Part shown: piece after piece, positions 1 to 10,393 of the stretch
How the letters are laid out: the number at the start of each line of letters is the position of its first letter
Numbering within the stretch: position 1 is the stretch's first letter
NCBI GenBank assembly: GCA_977006965.1
Contig: CDRMUB010000005.1
Coordinates: 1 to 64,000, forward strand
From: Phymatolithon calcareum
Lineage: Eukaryota > Rhodophyta > Florideophyceae > Hapalidiales
Direction: 5' to 3'
DNA: 64,000 nucleotides
Notes under the pieces: generated by a model
Database searches by the model: none
What the model saw: only the letters and a program-made list of their open reading frames with translations
Told to the model about the DNA's origin: nothing
Translations under genes and position numbers: made by a program

Positions 1-2010
1 TTCCCTATTCCCTATTCCCTATTCCCTTATTTCCCTATTCCCTATTCCCTACTTCCCTATTCCCTATTCCTATTATTCCCTATTCCCTAATTCCCTATCC
101 CTATTCACTATCCCTATTCCCTATTCCCTATTCCCTATTCCCTATTCCCTTATTCCCTATTCCCTATTCCCTATTCCCTATTCCCTATTCCCTATTCCCT
201 ATTCCTATTCCCTATACCCTATTCCCTATTTATTCCCTATTCCCTATTCCCTATTCCCTATTCCCTATTCCCTATTCCCTAATCCTATTCCCTATTCCCT
301 ATTCCCTATTCCCTATTCCCTATTCCCTATTCCCTATTCCCTATTCCCTATTCCCTCCCTATTCCTATTCCCTATTCCCTTCCCTATTCCCTATTCCCTA
401 TTCCCTATTCCCTATTCCCTATTCCCTATTCCCTATTCCCTATTCCCTATTCCCTATTCCCTATTCCCTATTCCCTATTCCCTATTCCCTATTCCCTATT
501 CCCTATTCCCTATTCCCTATTCCCTATTCCCTATTCCCTATTCCCTATTCCCTATTCCCCTATTCCCTATTCCCTATTCCCTATTCCCTATTCCCTATTC
601 CCTATTCCCTATTCCCTATTCCCTATTCCCTATTCCCTATTCCCTATTCCCTATTCCCTATTCCCTATTCCCTATTCCCTATTCCCTATTCCCTATTCCC
701 TATTCCCTATTCCCTATTCCCTATTCCCTATTCCCTATTCCCTATTCCCTATTCCCTATTCCCTATTCCCTATTCCCTATTCCCTATTCCCTATTCCCTA
801 TTCCCTATTCCCTATTCCCTATTCCCTATTCCCTATTCCCTATTCCCTATTCCCTATTCCCTATTCCCTATTCCCTATTCCCTATTCCCTATTCCCTATT
901 CCCTATTCCCTATTCCCTATTCCCTATTCCCTATTCCCTATTCCCTATTCCCTATTCCCTATTCCCTATTCCCTATTCCCTATTCCCTATTCCCTATTCC
1001 CTATTCCCTATTCCCTATTCCCTATTCCCTATTCCCTATTCCCTATTCCCTATTCCCTATTCCCTATTCCCTATTCCCTATTCCCTATTCCCTATTCCCT
1101 ATTCCCTATTCCCTATTCCCTATTCCCTATTCCCTATTCCCTATTCCCTATTCCCTATTCCCTATTCCCTATTCCCTATTCCCTATTCCCTATTCCCTAT
1201 TCCCTATTCCCTATTCCCTATTCCCTATTCCCTATTCCCTATTCCCTATTCCCTATTCCCTATTCCCTATTCCCTATTCCCTATTCCCTATTCCCTATTC
1301 CCTATTCCCTATTCCCTATTCCCTATTCCCTATTCCCTATTCCCTATTCCCTATTCCCTATTCCCTATTCCCTATTCCCTATTCCCTATTCCCTATTCCC
1401 TATTCCCTATTCCCTATTCCCTATTCCCTATTCCCTATTCCCTATTTATTCCCTATTCCCCTATTCCCTATTCCCTATTCCCTATTCCCTATTCCCTATT
1501 CCCTATTCCCTATTCCCTATTCCCTATTCCCTATTCCCTATTCCCTATTCCCTATTCCCTATTCCCTATTCCCTATTCCCTATTCCCTATTCCCTATTCC
1601 CTATTCCCTATTCCCTATTCCCTATTCCCTATTCCCTATTCCCTATTCCCTATTCCCTATTCCCTATTCCCTATTCCCTATTCCCTATTCCCTATTCCCT
1701 ATTCCCTATTCCCTATTCCCTATTCCCTATTCCCTATTCCCTATTCCCTATTCCCTATTCCCTATTCCCTATTCCCTATTCCCTATTCCCTATTCCCTAT
1801 TCCCTATTCCCTATTCCCTATTCCCTATTCCCTATTCCCTATTCCCTATTCCCTATTCCCTATTCCCTATTCCCTATTCCCTATTCCCTATTCCCTATTC
1901 CCTATTCCTATTCCCTATTCCCTATTCCCTATTCCCTATTCCCTATTCCCTATTCCCTATTCCCTATTCCCTATTCCCTATTCCCTATTCCCTATTCCCT
2001 ATTCCCTATT
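1..2010. repeat. Telomere-type tandem array (CCCTATT)n, i.e. AATAGGG on the complementary strand
   Basis: About 287 copies of a 7-bp unit run from the first base to about 2010. The C-rich strand is the + strand, so the G-rich strand would point its 3' end outward to the left, as at a left chromosome end. The unit differs by small changes from TTTAGGG and TTAGGG. Irregular units cluster in the outer 370 bases; the rest is almost uniform, with slips near 558, 1445-1460 and 1908. A degenerate pair of units recurs near 2138-2153. Seen: array, unit and polarity. Inferred: telomere function. An ordinary heptamer satellite is the alternative. Confidence 0.9.
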
Positions 2011-2880
2011 CTACATCAGAAATCTCAGATCTCTCACGTAAAGTAAACATTTTCTTATCATATTACTCAAAATTACCAAACTACCAATTCACACATATTC
2101 ATAGAAACCTTTCCCATCACATTTATTACAATTGCTCTCCTATTCCCTATTCAAATATCAAAGTACTTCAGCTTCAAATGCTTGTGCGCCCATTCCATAG
2201 CTTACACTTCGTCTCATACTTACCAACGTGACACTCTCGCACGTGAGCGCACAGCGCACTATTACTCTCGTATTTGAAAGGTGATTGCAACTTTACTCTG
2301 CGCGTCAATGTGCGTAAACTGGAAGATGGTGCGGAAGTTTGTGAGCAAACTTTGCGAGCATAATCGAAAATTTATCAGTAAAATAGGTTTCCCTTGTTCA
2401 CAGAGAGAGCTCTCAAAATCGAAATTTTGTGTTATGATACATCCCTGATTTGGAACGGTGGACTTTCAAAGCTCTATTTTTTCCCACAAAATGCAGCTTT
2501 GAAACTCCATCCTTCGAGAACAAGGCCTTATCATGCAGGTATGATTCAAGGTGTATAGCTGCTATACACTTTGAATCATACTTTTCAGAACTTTCTCCGC
2601 CCACCAACGTGACGCTCCCGCACGCGAACGCACAACGCACTATTGCTCTCGTATTTGAAACTTGATTACAACTCTATTCTGCGCGTCAATTTGCGTAAAC
2701 TAGAAGATGGTGCCGAAGTTTGTGAGCTAACTTAGCGACGTGTATAGCCGCCATACACTTCGTATCATACCCTGTTCTCACACATAACGACAAGAATAGC
2801 GGCTATTGTTTGGACGATTGATCACATTCGCTATGTTTTAATTTCATTTCACAGACATTACCAACACAATCAACTTTACT
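2011..2880. repeat. Subtelomeric unique/repeat zone: diverged direct repeat with a 43-bp palindrome
   Basis: No gene is visible. About 140 bp at 2222-2360 recurs at 2603-2740 (offset 381 bp), both starting ACCAACGTGAC and holding the shared block CTCGTATTTGAAA. The palindrome at 2539-2581 has two 21-base arms with one mismatch around a single base. A partial version lies at 2741-2770 and a degraded half at 2196-2216, so the palindrome-like piece precedes or follows each repeat. This looks like a subtelomeric repeat family adjoining the telomere-type array. Confidence 0.75.
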
Positions 2881-2884
2881 TCTT

Positions 2885-3730
2885 CTATGCGCGTTGCCTT
2901 CCGTAGATACGTAAACCGCGGCCATCTTCCACGTAACGAAACATACTTGAATTGTACAAGTTACCTTCAATACTGTGAGTTTTGTTCATACAAAACAACT
3001 GCAAGTGAAGAGCGTACTTCCTTCCATCGGCAAAACCCTCATCCCCTGGTACCGCTGCGTAGGCCCACGTCATGTCCGATCGGGCAATGTACATAGAATA
3101 CGATGGAATCTCTATTTTCTTTTCTCGCAGATGCGAATACGGCGGTCCTGCGTTATCGTAAAAGTGGCTCAACGGCCGCACGAATATCGGCAAAGGATCT
3201 CTTCCCGTCGAGAACAAGATGAACGCTGCCTCCTTCGTTGGCTCAAACTTTTGTTCAGCATTCATCTTGAAAGCTGTCCGTGGCTCCTGCACTCTGCATC
3301 CCTCCATTTCAGCCACAACCCGACTGCCTGAAACAGATGTTCTCAACGTCTCTGCGTTTTCCATCATTAAGGACGCCAATCATTTCATAGTCTCGTCTAT
3401 GAATCTTTTCTCTTCATATTCCTCATCAAATTGCTTCATGTAATCCCAAAACCTCGTTCCAAGCGATGTCTTCCTCAGTCCCTTCCCCGCCGATCTTTTC
3501 TTCCCCTTTCCCACACTGTCCGGCAACACCATCCACATGTTCTCCTCTTGCACTTCGTCTAGTAGAGTGTCCCTCGCACAATCCAAAAGCTGATCCATTG
3601 CACTTCGAGAACATGGCATGCTCCACACTCCAGTGACAATGCAGAATCCAAGACATTCCACCTGCATTTGCTGCACATTGTGAACCCCGACATGAATGGT
3701 ATCCCAGAAAGATTTTTCCTCCAATCTCAA
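2885..3730 (-). pseudogene. C-terminal part of the broken ParB-like gene, one internal stop
   Basis: One minus-strand frame stays open for 282 codons from 3730 to 2885 except for a single TGA at 3380-3382. The first 116 residues are followed in frame by 164 more, including aromatic stretches such as PSYSMYIAR and TWAYAAVPG. No known domain is recognised. The fragment directly follows, on the same strand, the ParB-like segment at 4139-5241, and frames shift between 3751 and 4142, so I read all of it as one decayed gene. A multi-exon gene is possible, but no clear splice sites mark the breaks. Confidence 0.5.
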
Positions 3731-3750
3731 GCTGCATCCTATTCCCTTTG

Positions 3751-5241
3751 TTAGGGACAGCCCAGTGACTTATTGGCCGAGGGAGTCGACAGCTGAGAGT
3801 TTGTCCAGATTTCGCGTTCCAGCGAATTCTGTTCTTTTTCATCTTCTTTCTCCTCGTCAATCTGCTTCACCGCCTTCGTCATTGGCTTGTCTTTCGCTTT
3901 CCCCTTTCTTACGATACAGCTCTCACTATCCGTGTCACTCACGGTCTCGATGCCTGCTTGCCTGTCGCTCTCAGACATCGCTGCCTTTTTCCCGGCCCTT
4001 TTCTTCCTTCCAGCTTCGGACTGAGACGCTTCTCGAGCAACAACGGCATTGTTACCAACGTTATCATCCCTGATACGCTTCCGTTTGTGTTCAGATGGTT
4101 CTTCCTCATTGTCAAAACCATATTTTCAACGTCCACATTCAATCGTCTTCCCTTGTCTTTGGAACGAAATTCTTGAGCGCTGGCCTTTCCTCGTCTACAT
4201 TGGCCTCCACAAAACGTCTCAGCCTGTGATCATTGTGCATGCTATTCACGATGCTTCGGCCGTCACCCTGCGCTTTCTCTTCGTCCATGTTGTTGTCCAC
4301 AACGCCTTCAGCCTTGCCTGTGGAGCGATTTCGTGAATGTTCACCTTTAGTTCTGCGGTCAAACCCGACGGTTGAATCTAGGGACTTTTTCGACGACAGT
4401 ACAATACCTGAGGATGTCATTGTCTCCTTTAGAGCAACACTCTGCGTCTTTTGCGCATCAGTCCTAACTATCCACGGAGCGATACGATCTTGGGGAACTG
4501 GTACTTTCTTGTCTTCCAAACGCTGCCCAGACTTTCCATCGTTCCCCTCCTCCAATGATCGAAAACATGCTTGCACCAAGTACTCAAGTGGTATTTTCTG
4601 TGCCTTCTTAGAATTAAAGCAGATACGAAATGCGATCCACGCGTCTGTTTCCGGGCCCCCTAATGCTCTGGCAACCACAATATAGTTGCGTAACGTTTGG
4701 GCCGACTTATTCCCTCTCACCACCTTCATCCATGCAAATTCTTCACTCAAGGTGCGATTACTCTGCTTATCCACTTTGTCCTTCAACACCTCCATTGTAG
4801 AGAATACAGTGTGCAAATCATCAATCATAGTGACAGTCCTCCTGTTGTCCCCGATGTGATTGAAATGACTGGCCAACGCAAGGCATTGCGCAGGAGACAT
4901 ACACGCTCTGTGCCCTTTCTCGTCTTTTTCCAATTCCAAAAAATCGACAGGAATATTTTCCGCAAGTTTAGACATGCCATTCTGTACCGCGAAGTTCAAT
5001 GCGTTAGCACGATGCACCCCGTCCACGATCATCAACTCTCGCTTTCTGGTAGCCGTCGTGACGGCCCAAGTAGTAACGACGCGAGACCCGGATGACAGAT
5101 ACCCGTTCGAAGTAATGCTTCTTTGCAAATCTGCAATCTTCTTCTGATACTTGTCCCGAGATAGATGCTTCGGCTCGCAGAGTTGCAAAAATGCAAATAC
5201 ACGGATCTCACAGTAAATGCGTTAAAAATATCACTCGCCAT
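3751..5241 (-). pseudogene. ParB/Srx-like domain protein, broken
   Basis: The main frame (5188-4139, 349 residues, stop at 4139) has the motif IVDGVHRANAL at about residue 54, matching the G-x-H-R box of ParB/sulfiredoxin-like nucleotide-binding domains. A basic, serine-rich C-terminus follows. The likely ATG is at 5241-5239 (start MASDIF) but lies in another frame. The two frames overlap around 5185-5215, so a 1-base shift or very short intron is needed. After 4139 the reading moves to frames at 4142-3939 (MNVDVENM) and 3978-3751, which is acidic/lysine rich (EEKEDEKEQ). ParB-like folds bind CTP or DNA or act as nucleases; no role in this protein is shown. Decay is likely. Confidence 0.55.
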
Positions 5242-5327
5242 GATTGACTTCCGTGTAGAGGTTAATGTCAAGATGCAGACGGCGCGGCGAGATACATCAA
5301 GGGCGAGAGCAGGGAATACGCGACAAG

Positions 5328-5597
5328 GTGCGGAACAAGTTGTTCCCAGCTATCCCGTGTGAATGGGGACAGCTGGAAAGGTTCTGAAAAAGAGCAAAAT
5401 GGGTGATTCCAGCTGTCCGGGCCACATATATATATATATATATATAGGATGGCACGAAAGTGGATCAGCTGGGAAGTCGGTCGGAAGTGCGGAACCAGTG
5501 GTTCCCAGCTATCCCGTGTGAATGGGGACAGCTGGAAAGGTTCTGAAAAGGGGCAAAATGGGTGATTCCAGCTGTCCCGGCCACATATATATAGGCT
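5328..5597. repeat. Direct repeat (offset 159 bp) made of alternating AGCTG motifs and (AT)n
   Basis: Copy 1 (5328-5447) and copy 2 (5487-5597) are nearly identical. Each reads: a TTCCCAGCTATCCC motif (5343, 5502), its inverse GGGGACAGCTGGAA (5365, 5524), TTCCAGCTGTCC (5407, 5566), then a TA dinucleotide run (longest at 5424-5446). Another inverse motif lies at 5466-5475. The first two motifs of each copy can form a stem of about 14 bp. The block lies just upstream of the ParB-like gene and downstream of the helicase relic, so it could have been promoter sequence, but nothing proves this. Confidence 0.8.
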
Positions 5598-6884
5598 CCT
5601 CCACGCTGTCGCTCAACAGCCAATCCGCCACGTCTTTTGCCACCTTCATCCGTCCGCTTCTCAATGCAGGGAACGCATTGCACATCAACTGCCGGGCACG
5701 AGCGTCCCCATAACAGAAGGGGACCAGTTTCGTGATCGACTCGTAAGGGCACGCACCCTGTCTCCCGTATTTGCTTGCACTGTGTCCGTTCCCTCCCCGA
5801 ACTTCTTGCATGAAACATTGCCTGCACCTCGAATACTGCGACGCTTGCTCCGACTGCAGAACATTGCACTTATTCGTCCAGTGTCCTGGTTGTATGCAGC
5901 CCATGTACGCACTTCTTGTATACCTGCACCGCTCCATGTTGCAGCTGAACACGGCTTCTTGCATCATGCTCCCATACGCCGTGGGTTCCTCGCGGAACTC
6001 TCTGCTCAAGCACGTCACATACAACAAGCCCCCGCGCTCCTTCTCCAATGCCTGATCGACACTTAGCTACTGCCAGCTGGATTTCTACGACAACACGTCT
6101 CTTCAGAGTTCCCATACTGCTGTCTGCAAGCCGTACGACGTTTAAACAAAGGTTTGGCCGGCACGGGTCTCCACGAATCACATCAATTCCGTCCACATCT
6201 ACTCCGCATATCGGTGCAATGCGCTCCAGCATTGCTTTCGGTGCTGTTGCAGTCAGCAACACCCGTTGACAGTCAATGCTGAGGTCGGCCATGCTCTGCA
6301 TTCTTACCATGCTCGTGCGGTAGGTGTGCGCAAAAAGCGGAATGTGTGCTTCGTCGATCACAATGCGATTAAGATTTCCTTGACTTTTCAATCGGTTGGT
6401 AATACCATGCAGCTCAGGACGACCGATCTCCTCTGGTGCGAGAAGAAGAACTCTCCCCACCCCGCTTCTGTACTCAGTATACTCCTGCTCCGCTGCGACA
6501 GAGACTGCTCTGAAACGGTGCCCTCGTCGCCACCAACCGTACTGTCACGAATTGCTGCCTCTCTCGGAGGAAAAGGGCCATTACGAGCTTAATGAGATCT
6601 CGAACACGTCTCCACACTCTGTACATCGTCTCCGCACTTGCGCCGCTGTTTGGAAAGGCGCACTCTTGAAAGGAATCCACTTTTCGAGTGTGCTTGTGCC
6701 AACTACGTTCGTCGACACGTTTCCTCTTCCAAGAGAGCCGATCGTTGCTGAATTGTGTACAGCCTGACTGGTGCGCGTTTCTTTGAAGAAGCTCGGGAAC
6801 CACAAGCGGAAGATCTTTACTGTTGATGAAGAGCACGGCAGCACAAGCTGACGGTTTCCGGTCGTCTTCGATCATGCGCCTCAA
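5509..6884 (-). pseudogene. RecQ-like (telomere-linked type) DNA helicase, broken
   Basis: The best segment is 6460-5870 (196 codons). It contains a motif II box IVIDEAH (residues 33-39) and motif III LLTATAP (68-74), in the order and spacing of superfamily 2 RecQ-like helicases. The text between them (YRTSM..., QRVLLTATAP) resembles fungal telomere-linked RecQ-like helicases. Reading then moves to 6048-5509, starting at an EKERGGLLYV segment and including a QEVRGGNGH stretch that may be the QxxGRxGR motif VI. Upstream, 6884-6474 is weaker. No Walker A is intact. These enzymes unwind DNA with ATP and are often subtelomeric in fungi; this one sits 3.5-5 kb from the telomere-type array. At least two frameshifts argue for a pseudogene. 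Confidence 0.75.
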
Positions 6885-6923
6885 AGCGATTCAGTGCTTA
6901 GGCACAGGTTGTTTTGAGAGCAT

Positions 6924-7118
6924 TCATCGATTTTTAAATAGATGAACCACCGCAAGATTGGACGCAGTCGGCAACTGAAGAGTGTTTCTTTTAAGTTCGC
7001 CGTGTTCGCGCACTGATTGCAGACAATAATTGCAGGCACCATCTTTTTCCATTCCGCTCGTTTTGCAACCGACGCAGCTAAAGTTCTCCACTATGCTCTC
7101 CAAGCTTTCAGTGACGTC
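6924..7118 (-). pseudogene. Short zinc-ribbon-like fragment upstream of the helicase relic
   Basis: A 64-codon open frame (TGA at 6924-6926) contains CVGC, then 12 residues, then CNYC, a two-knuckle pattern expected of a zinc ribbon. It lies on the same strand and just 5' of the helicase relic and may be part of the same gene. The family is not recognised beyond the cysteine pattern. Confidence 0.35.
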
Positions 7119-7868
7119 TCAGTTAGCGCTAGTAATCCATGTTTCCTTTGTCTATCGTAGACGACACGCTAAATACCACCGACGACTTTCCGTGCGGGGT
7201 GAGTAGCTTCAACAAGCGCGCGGCTAATTGTCCCCTTTCAACCGACACCCGGATCCCTCTATGCAGGGGTAATTACCGCAAATCGGAAGGTGAGCTATGT
7301 GCTCTCGGTCTCAAAGACCTCGTGTATTGCGCCGCTGCAGCACGTATCGCATTCAACCGCAAGCGTTGTCTTCGTTGTCTTGGTTCTTGCCACTCCAGTG
7401 AGGGTGGTGCATGCCTTGGCAAAGCAGCATTGATTTCTTCCCATCTTGTCCAGTACACCTGATTACGAAATTCTTTTTAATTGGTTGATAGAGAGTGCGT
7501 ATTAATTCCTACACACGCAGGTCCACGTATGACAATACTATCGTGCTTCGAAAACTGCCCCTACGGTAGCAAAATCAGAGTGTTGGTTTTTGTCTTATAT
7601 CTCCGAAACCCGTGGAGCAATTCGGAAACGGAATGCAGATTCGAGTTCAAATAAAGCCCCCGTTTACGACCAAATTCCACAGGTTGCTTTTGCATATCTT
7701 ACTGAACACGTGGCCCTTCCTATACACTTTTCATTATTACACATTATGCGCATATAAGGCGGGGTACATTGTCACCACCAGGGGAGATTGCATTTTGTGC
7801 TGGGGGTGTCTTCTGGCAATAGGTACATCTTCTCTTGAGATGCACTGAACCGCTGAAGATACTGTCTC
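7119..7868. other. No convincing gene
   Basis: Open frames exist on both strands at 7139-7462 (+) and 7458-7273 (-), but neither shows a recognisable domain or clear coding bias. The + frame has a cysteine cluster, RCLRCLGSC. I see nothing else supportable here. Confidence 0.4.
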
Positions 7869-8664
7869 GTGCTTTATGAGAAGATCTTTCGTGTTGAAAA
7901 ACTCAATTTATCTCTCCATTCTCTTTACTACTTTTCTCTTCCATCTTCAATCCTCTCCACCGCAGATAATCGTGGCGCAGGTGGGGAAAAGCTCGGTGAA
8001 GTCCGATCGGTCTCAAGAGCGGGCAAGAGGCAAGACTCACTTGATGTAAGCGTTGAATACGATAATGAAGGAGCTAAACTCGGATTTTATGCGGTAACTC
8101 GCAACCCGGAAGTTCTAAATCGTGTCGTCCATATGATGTTCGATAGAATCCATGAGGATCATCATGTGAAGGACAAGGAAGCTGTACGGAAATCCGTAGA
8201 TCGTGCAGGCCGGGTTGCGCGAAATGGACATTTCGGTACAGCCGGTGCTTCTCTGAACCTCGCTCAACTCACTATCCATGGAGGAGATGGGTCAGTTCCT
8301 CGGACGCGCCGTTGCGAGGTGAGCCGGGTGGTCGTGATTGGAATATGCGAATGCTTCTCTGCGGTGACGGAAGTATCGGCAAAATTGGATCCCGTGTGGA
8401 CGATGGCGAGTTTTACGCGGCTGCTAGTCTGCGCGACCGACACGAGTCCTTCACCACGTGTCTGTGGACTGCATGCAGGTATGCAGTCAGGGAGCGACAG
8501 TTCTTCAGTGGCCGGCTCTTACGGTGACTGATAACTCTATAAAGCGTGGTAAGCATATTGACAGGCCAAGTGCAGACGTGACGGGACTGGACGATGAAGA
8601 GGCGAAGTACTTTTGCGCGTCTCGGTGCGATAGTGTGAAGAGCATCGTGGATACGTGGCGATGA
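7869..8664 (+). pseudogene. Decayed Sel1-like repeat fragment
   Basis: The frame from 7869 to 8531 (first ATG not secure) contains NGHFGTAGASLNLAQL followed by GGDGSVPR. This fits the Sel1-like helical repeat pattern (A...G...A..NLG...G.GVPRD). The words ARNGHFG recur in the Sel1-like locus at 21640-22845. After about 8312 the coding signal moves to another frame (MRGEPGGRDWNM...). Sel1-like repeats are protein-binding solenoids; no further role can be given. The frame change suggests decay. Confidence 0.4.
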
Positions 8665-9205
8665 TAGGAAGTCCAGGGTTTCGTGCTTCATCAGAGCGGT
8701 CAAGTGCGTTTCTTGTCAAAGAGCATGGTCGTTCGCGAGACACAGCTTCACTTGGTCGTCGCGTCTACGGATGTTTTTTTTGCAATTTATCGCCTGTTTG
8801 GCATTGACGCTAGTGATCGTGCTTATGACTAGTTGTTGAGCCGGAGAGATAGAACTGGAAAAACAATTCTTGGCTCTGTTCGTGAACATTTGCTCGCACT
8901 ACCATTTAAGGTGACTTCGAAGAAGATGAAGGATCCGAATGCAAAGTCAATGATCCGAAAGAGAAGATATGAAGCCTTCCTTTTGTTCGTCTAGAGAGCA
9001 AAGGGTGTTTGGATAGTCCGCCTTGTGGAGAGTAGTGTCGTAGACTATTGTGTGCTTGTTGAATTCGATGCATTGTTGATCTTTGATGTAGCCGAAGAGT
9101 ATCCGCTGCCACTTCGTGAAGAGATTATATGGTACTGTTTCGGTGAGGACGCGGAAAATATCTCCTACGCTGAGTGCCGCCAGATATTAAAGCAGGAGCA
9201 TTGAC
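8665..9205 (+). pseudogene. Unidentified protein, one frame with two TAG stops (orphan family copy 1)
   Basis: A single frame runs about 180 codons from after the stop at 8662-8664 to TGA at 9203-9205, broken only by in-frame TAG codons near 8829 and 8990. The C-terminal 60 residues read VDYCVLVEF, FDVAEEYPLPL, YCFGEDAE, AECRQIL. The same pattern (HVAAVD, VEDYPMELS, CVGDC, VRRLH) ends the minus-strand fragment at 38914-39528, so both belong to one family. I cannot name the family. Confidence 0.5.
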
Positions 9206-9704
9206 GTATGGATTATCTTAATAATAGACCGCGTGACTATTGCCTGTTCGAATAATTCGTTACTTATCGTTGAGATTTGATCTGATGAGAGGATCACCAT
9301 TGTTGATACTATTCGTTAGTCTATTTGAATCAATATTGAAGTCACACGCATTGTACTCATTGTCATAAGGAAGTCATCGAAAGAGTTATTTACTTGCTTT
9401 TACTCAGAGAAAGGTGCGCCTGTTGACACTATTATGCATTAACCATTAAACAGAGCGTCAATGTCTTTGCACTTGTCCACAACTCTTTTCCACGTGAGGC
9501 AGTTATTCTGCAAGAACTCTACAACCGCAGCAGTGATGTCAGCATCACCATCTTGGCGGCGATCGTTGCCGGCCTCTGCATCTTCGATGAGGAAAAGCTT
9601 TTCCGAAGATTTTTCGCGCGACAAACTTTGGCACAGCGACGTTTTCAGGCATCGAACTGTCTTTCGCGAAATACTTGTCTTGTGCATCTTACTGCTTTGA
9701 CGAC
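9206..9704. other. Mostly non-coding; a weak minus-strand frame at the right
   Basis: 9206-9438 shows no gene. On the minus strand 9777-9439 is open for 112 codons, with an acidic stretch (RRQDGDADI) and a stop at 9439. It begins inside the retrotransposon relic but in a different frame. It may be an unrelated fragment or chance. Confidence 0.3.
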
Positions 9705-10393
9705 CTAAAGTGCTGTCGCCCTTAAATAGACACGGAATCTTCCAGGTTGTCTTGACAGTCGCTGGCCAACAGCGCAATCTCGGATCAGTTTGTCCATCAT
9801 TTTCAGAGTTTCTGGGTTTGCGTTCGCGTCACCGCCTCCTCATCAAGCTGTATATTCGATCTGGTTGTGGATGAAAAAAATGAGGTTGGATGTGGTTGAA
9901 CTCTACTTCTGTATACTTAGTTTCATAGTTCCACTCGTAGTAGATGTGACCAAGCTTTCGAACGAGAGGAGCCCTCCAAGGAGGATTCTTGTAGACACCC
10001 CTGTTGTCCACGTTATCAGCTAGCAAGTCGCACTCATCCAGAACATTTAAATCGATCAGCAGAGGAATGTTGAGATCAAGAACGTCAATTTCGATGACCG
10101 TGTGCTTGCCATCTGCGTAAGGAATGCAGAATTTAGCTTTTCTTATGCTTTCCTTTCACTGGCCTCCAAACTTTTAGGGCCTTGAAGTTTCTGAAGTGTC
10201 TGTTTTTTTGAATATCGGAATGTTCACGAATCGATAGTAAGCTTCTGCCTGATCTCTGCCGACAACGGACCTCTCAGCTCCGGTGTCTCTGCATGCACCA
10301 TGGAAAGATTCATCTTCCTGTACGGTGACAAAAATCTCGAACAGGGAGAAGGCAGAGTGGACCTCTGATGGGGTATTCCAGAGCTCTGAAGGA
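9705..10393 (-). mobile_element. LTR-retrotransposon pol relic: aspartic protease and GAG pre-integrase
   Basis: Read from 10393 leftward, a retropepsin-like start appears: CRDTGAERSVVG has the catalytic D-T-G triad (codons at 10279-10287). After TAA breaks near 10180 the text resumes as DLNIPLLIDLNVLDECDLL, the usual hydrophobic end of such proteases. Next comes KLGHIYYEW, then HIQPHFFHPQPDRIYSLMRR, a GAG pre-integrase type H-x-x-x-H region. A frameshift leads to CAVGQRLSRQPGRFRV, whose consensus CxxC has lost its second cysteine. No integrase, reverse transcriptase or LTRs were found nearby. This is a decayed fragment. Confidence 0.75.

Noticed and set aside
1-2010. CRISPR array
   Set aside because: Units are contiguous 7-mers with no unique spacers, in eukaryotic DNA.
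5161-5241. A very short intron (about 36-40 bases, GTGAGA...CGAG) joining the ParB-like ATG to the main frame
   Set aside because: Shorter than typical introns, no branch site, and the gene is broken elsewhere too. A frameshift is simpler, though the intron is not excluded.
8838-8850. GKT in the frame at 8665-9205 as a Walker A P-loop
   Set aside because: Only RTGKT without the GxxxxGK spacing, and no Walker B downstream.
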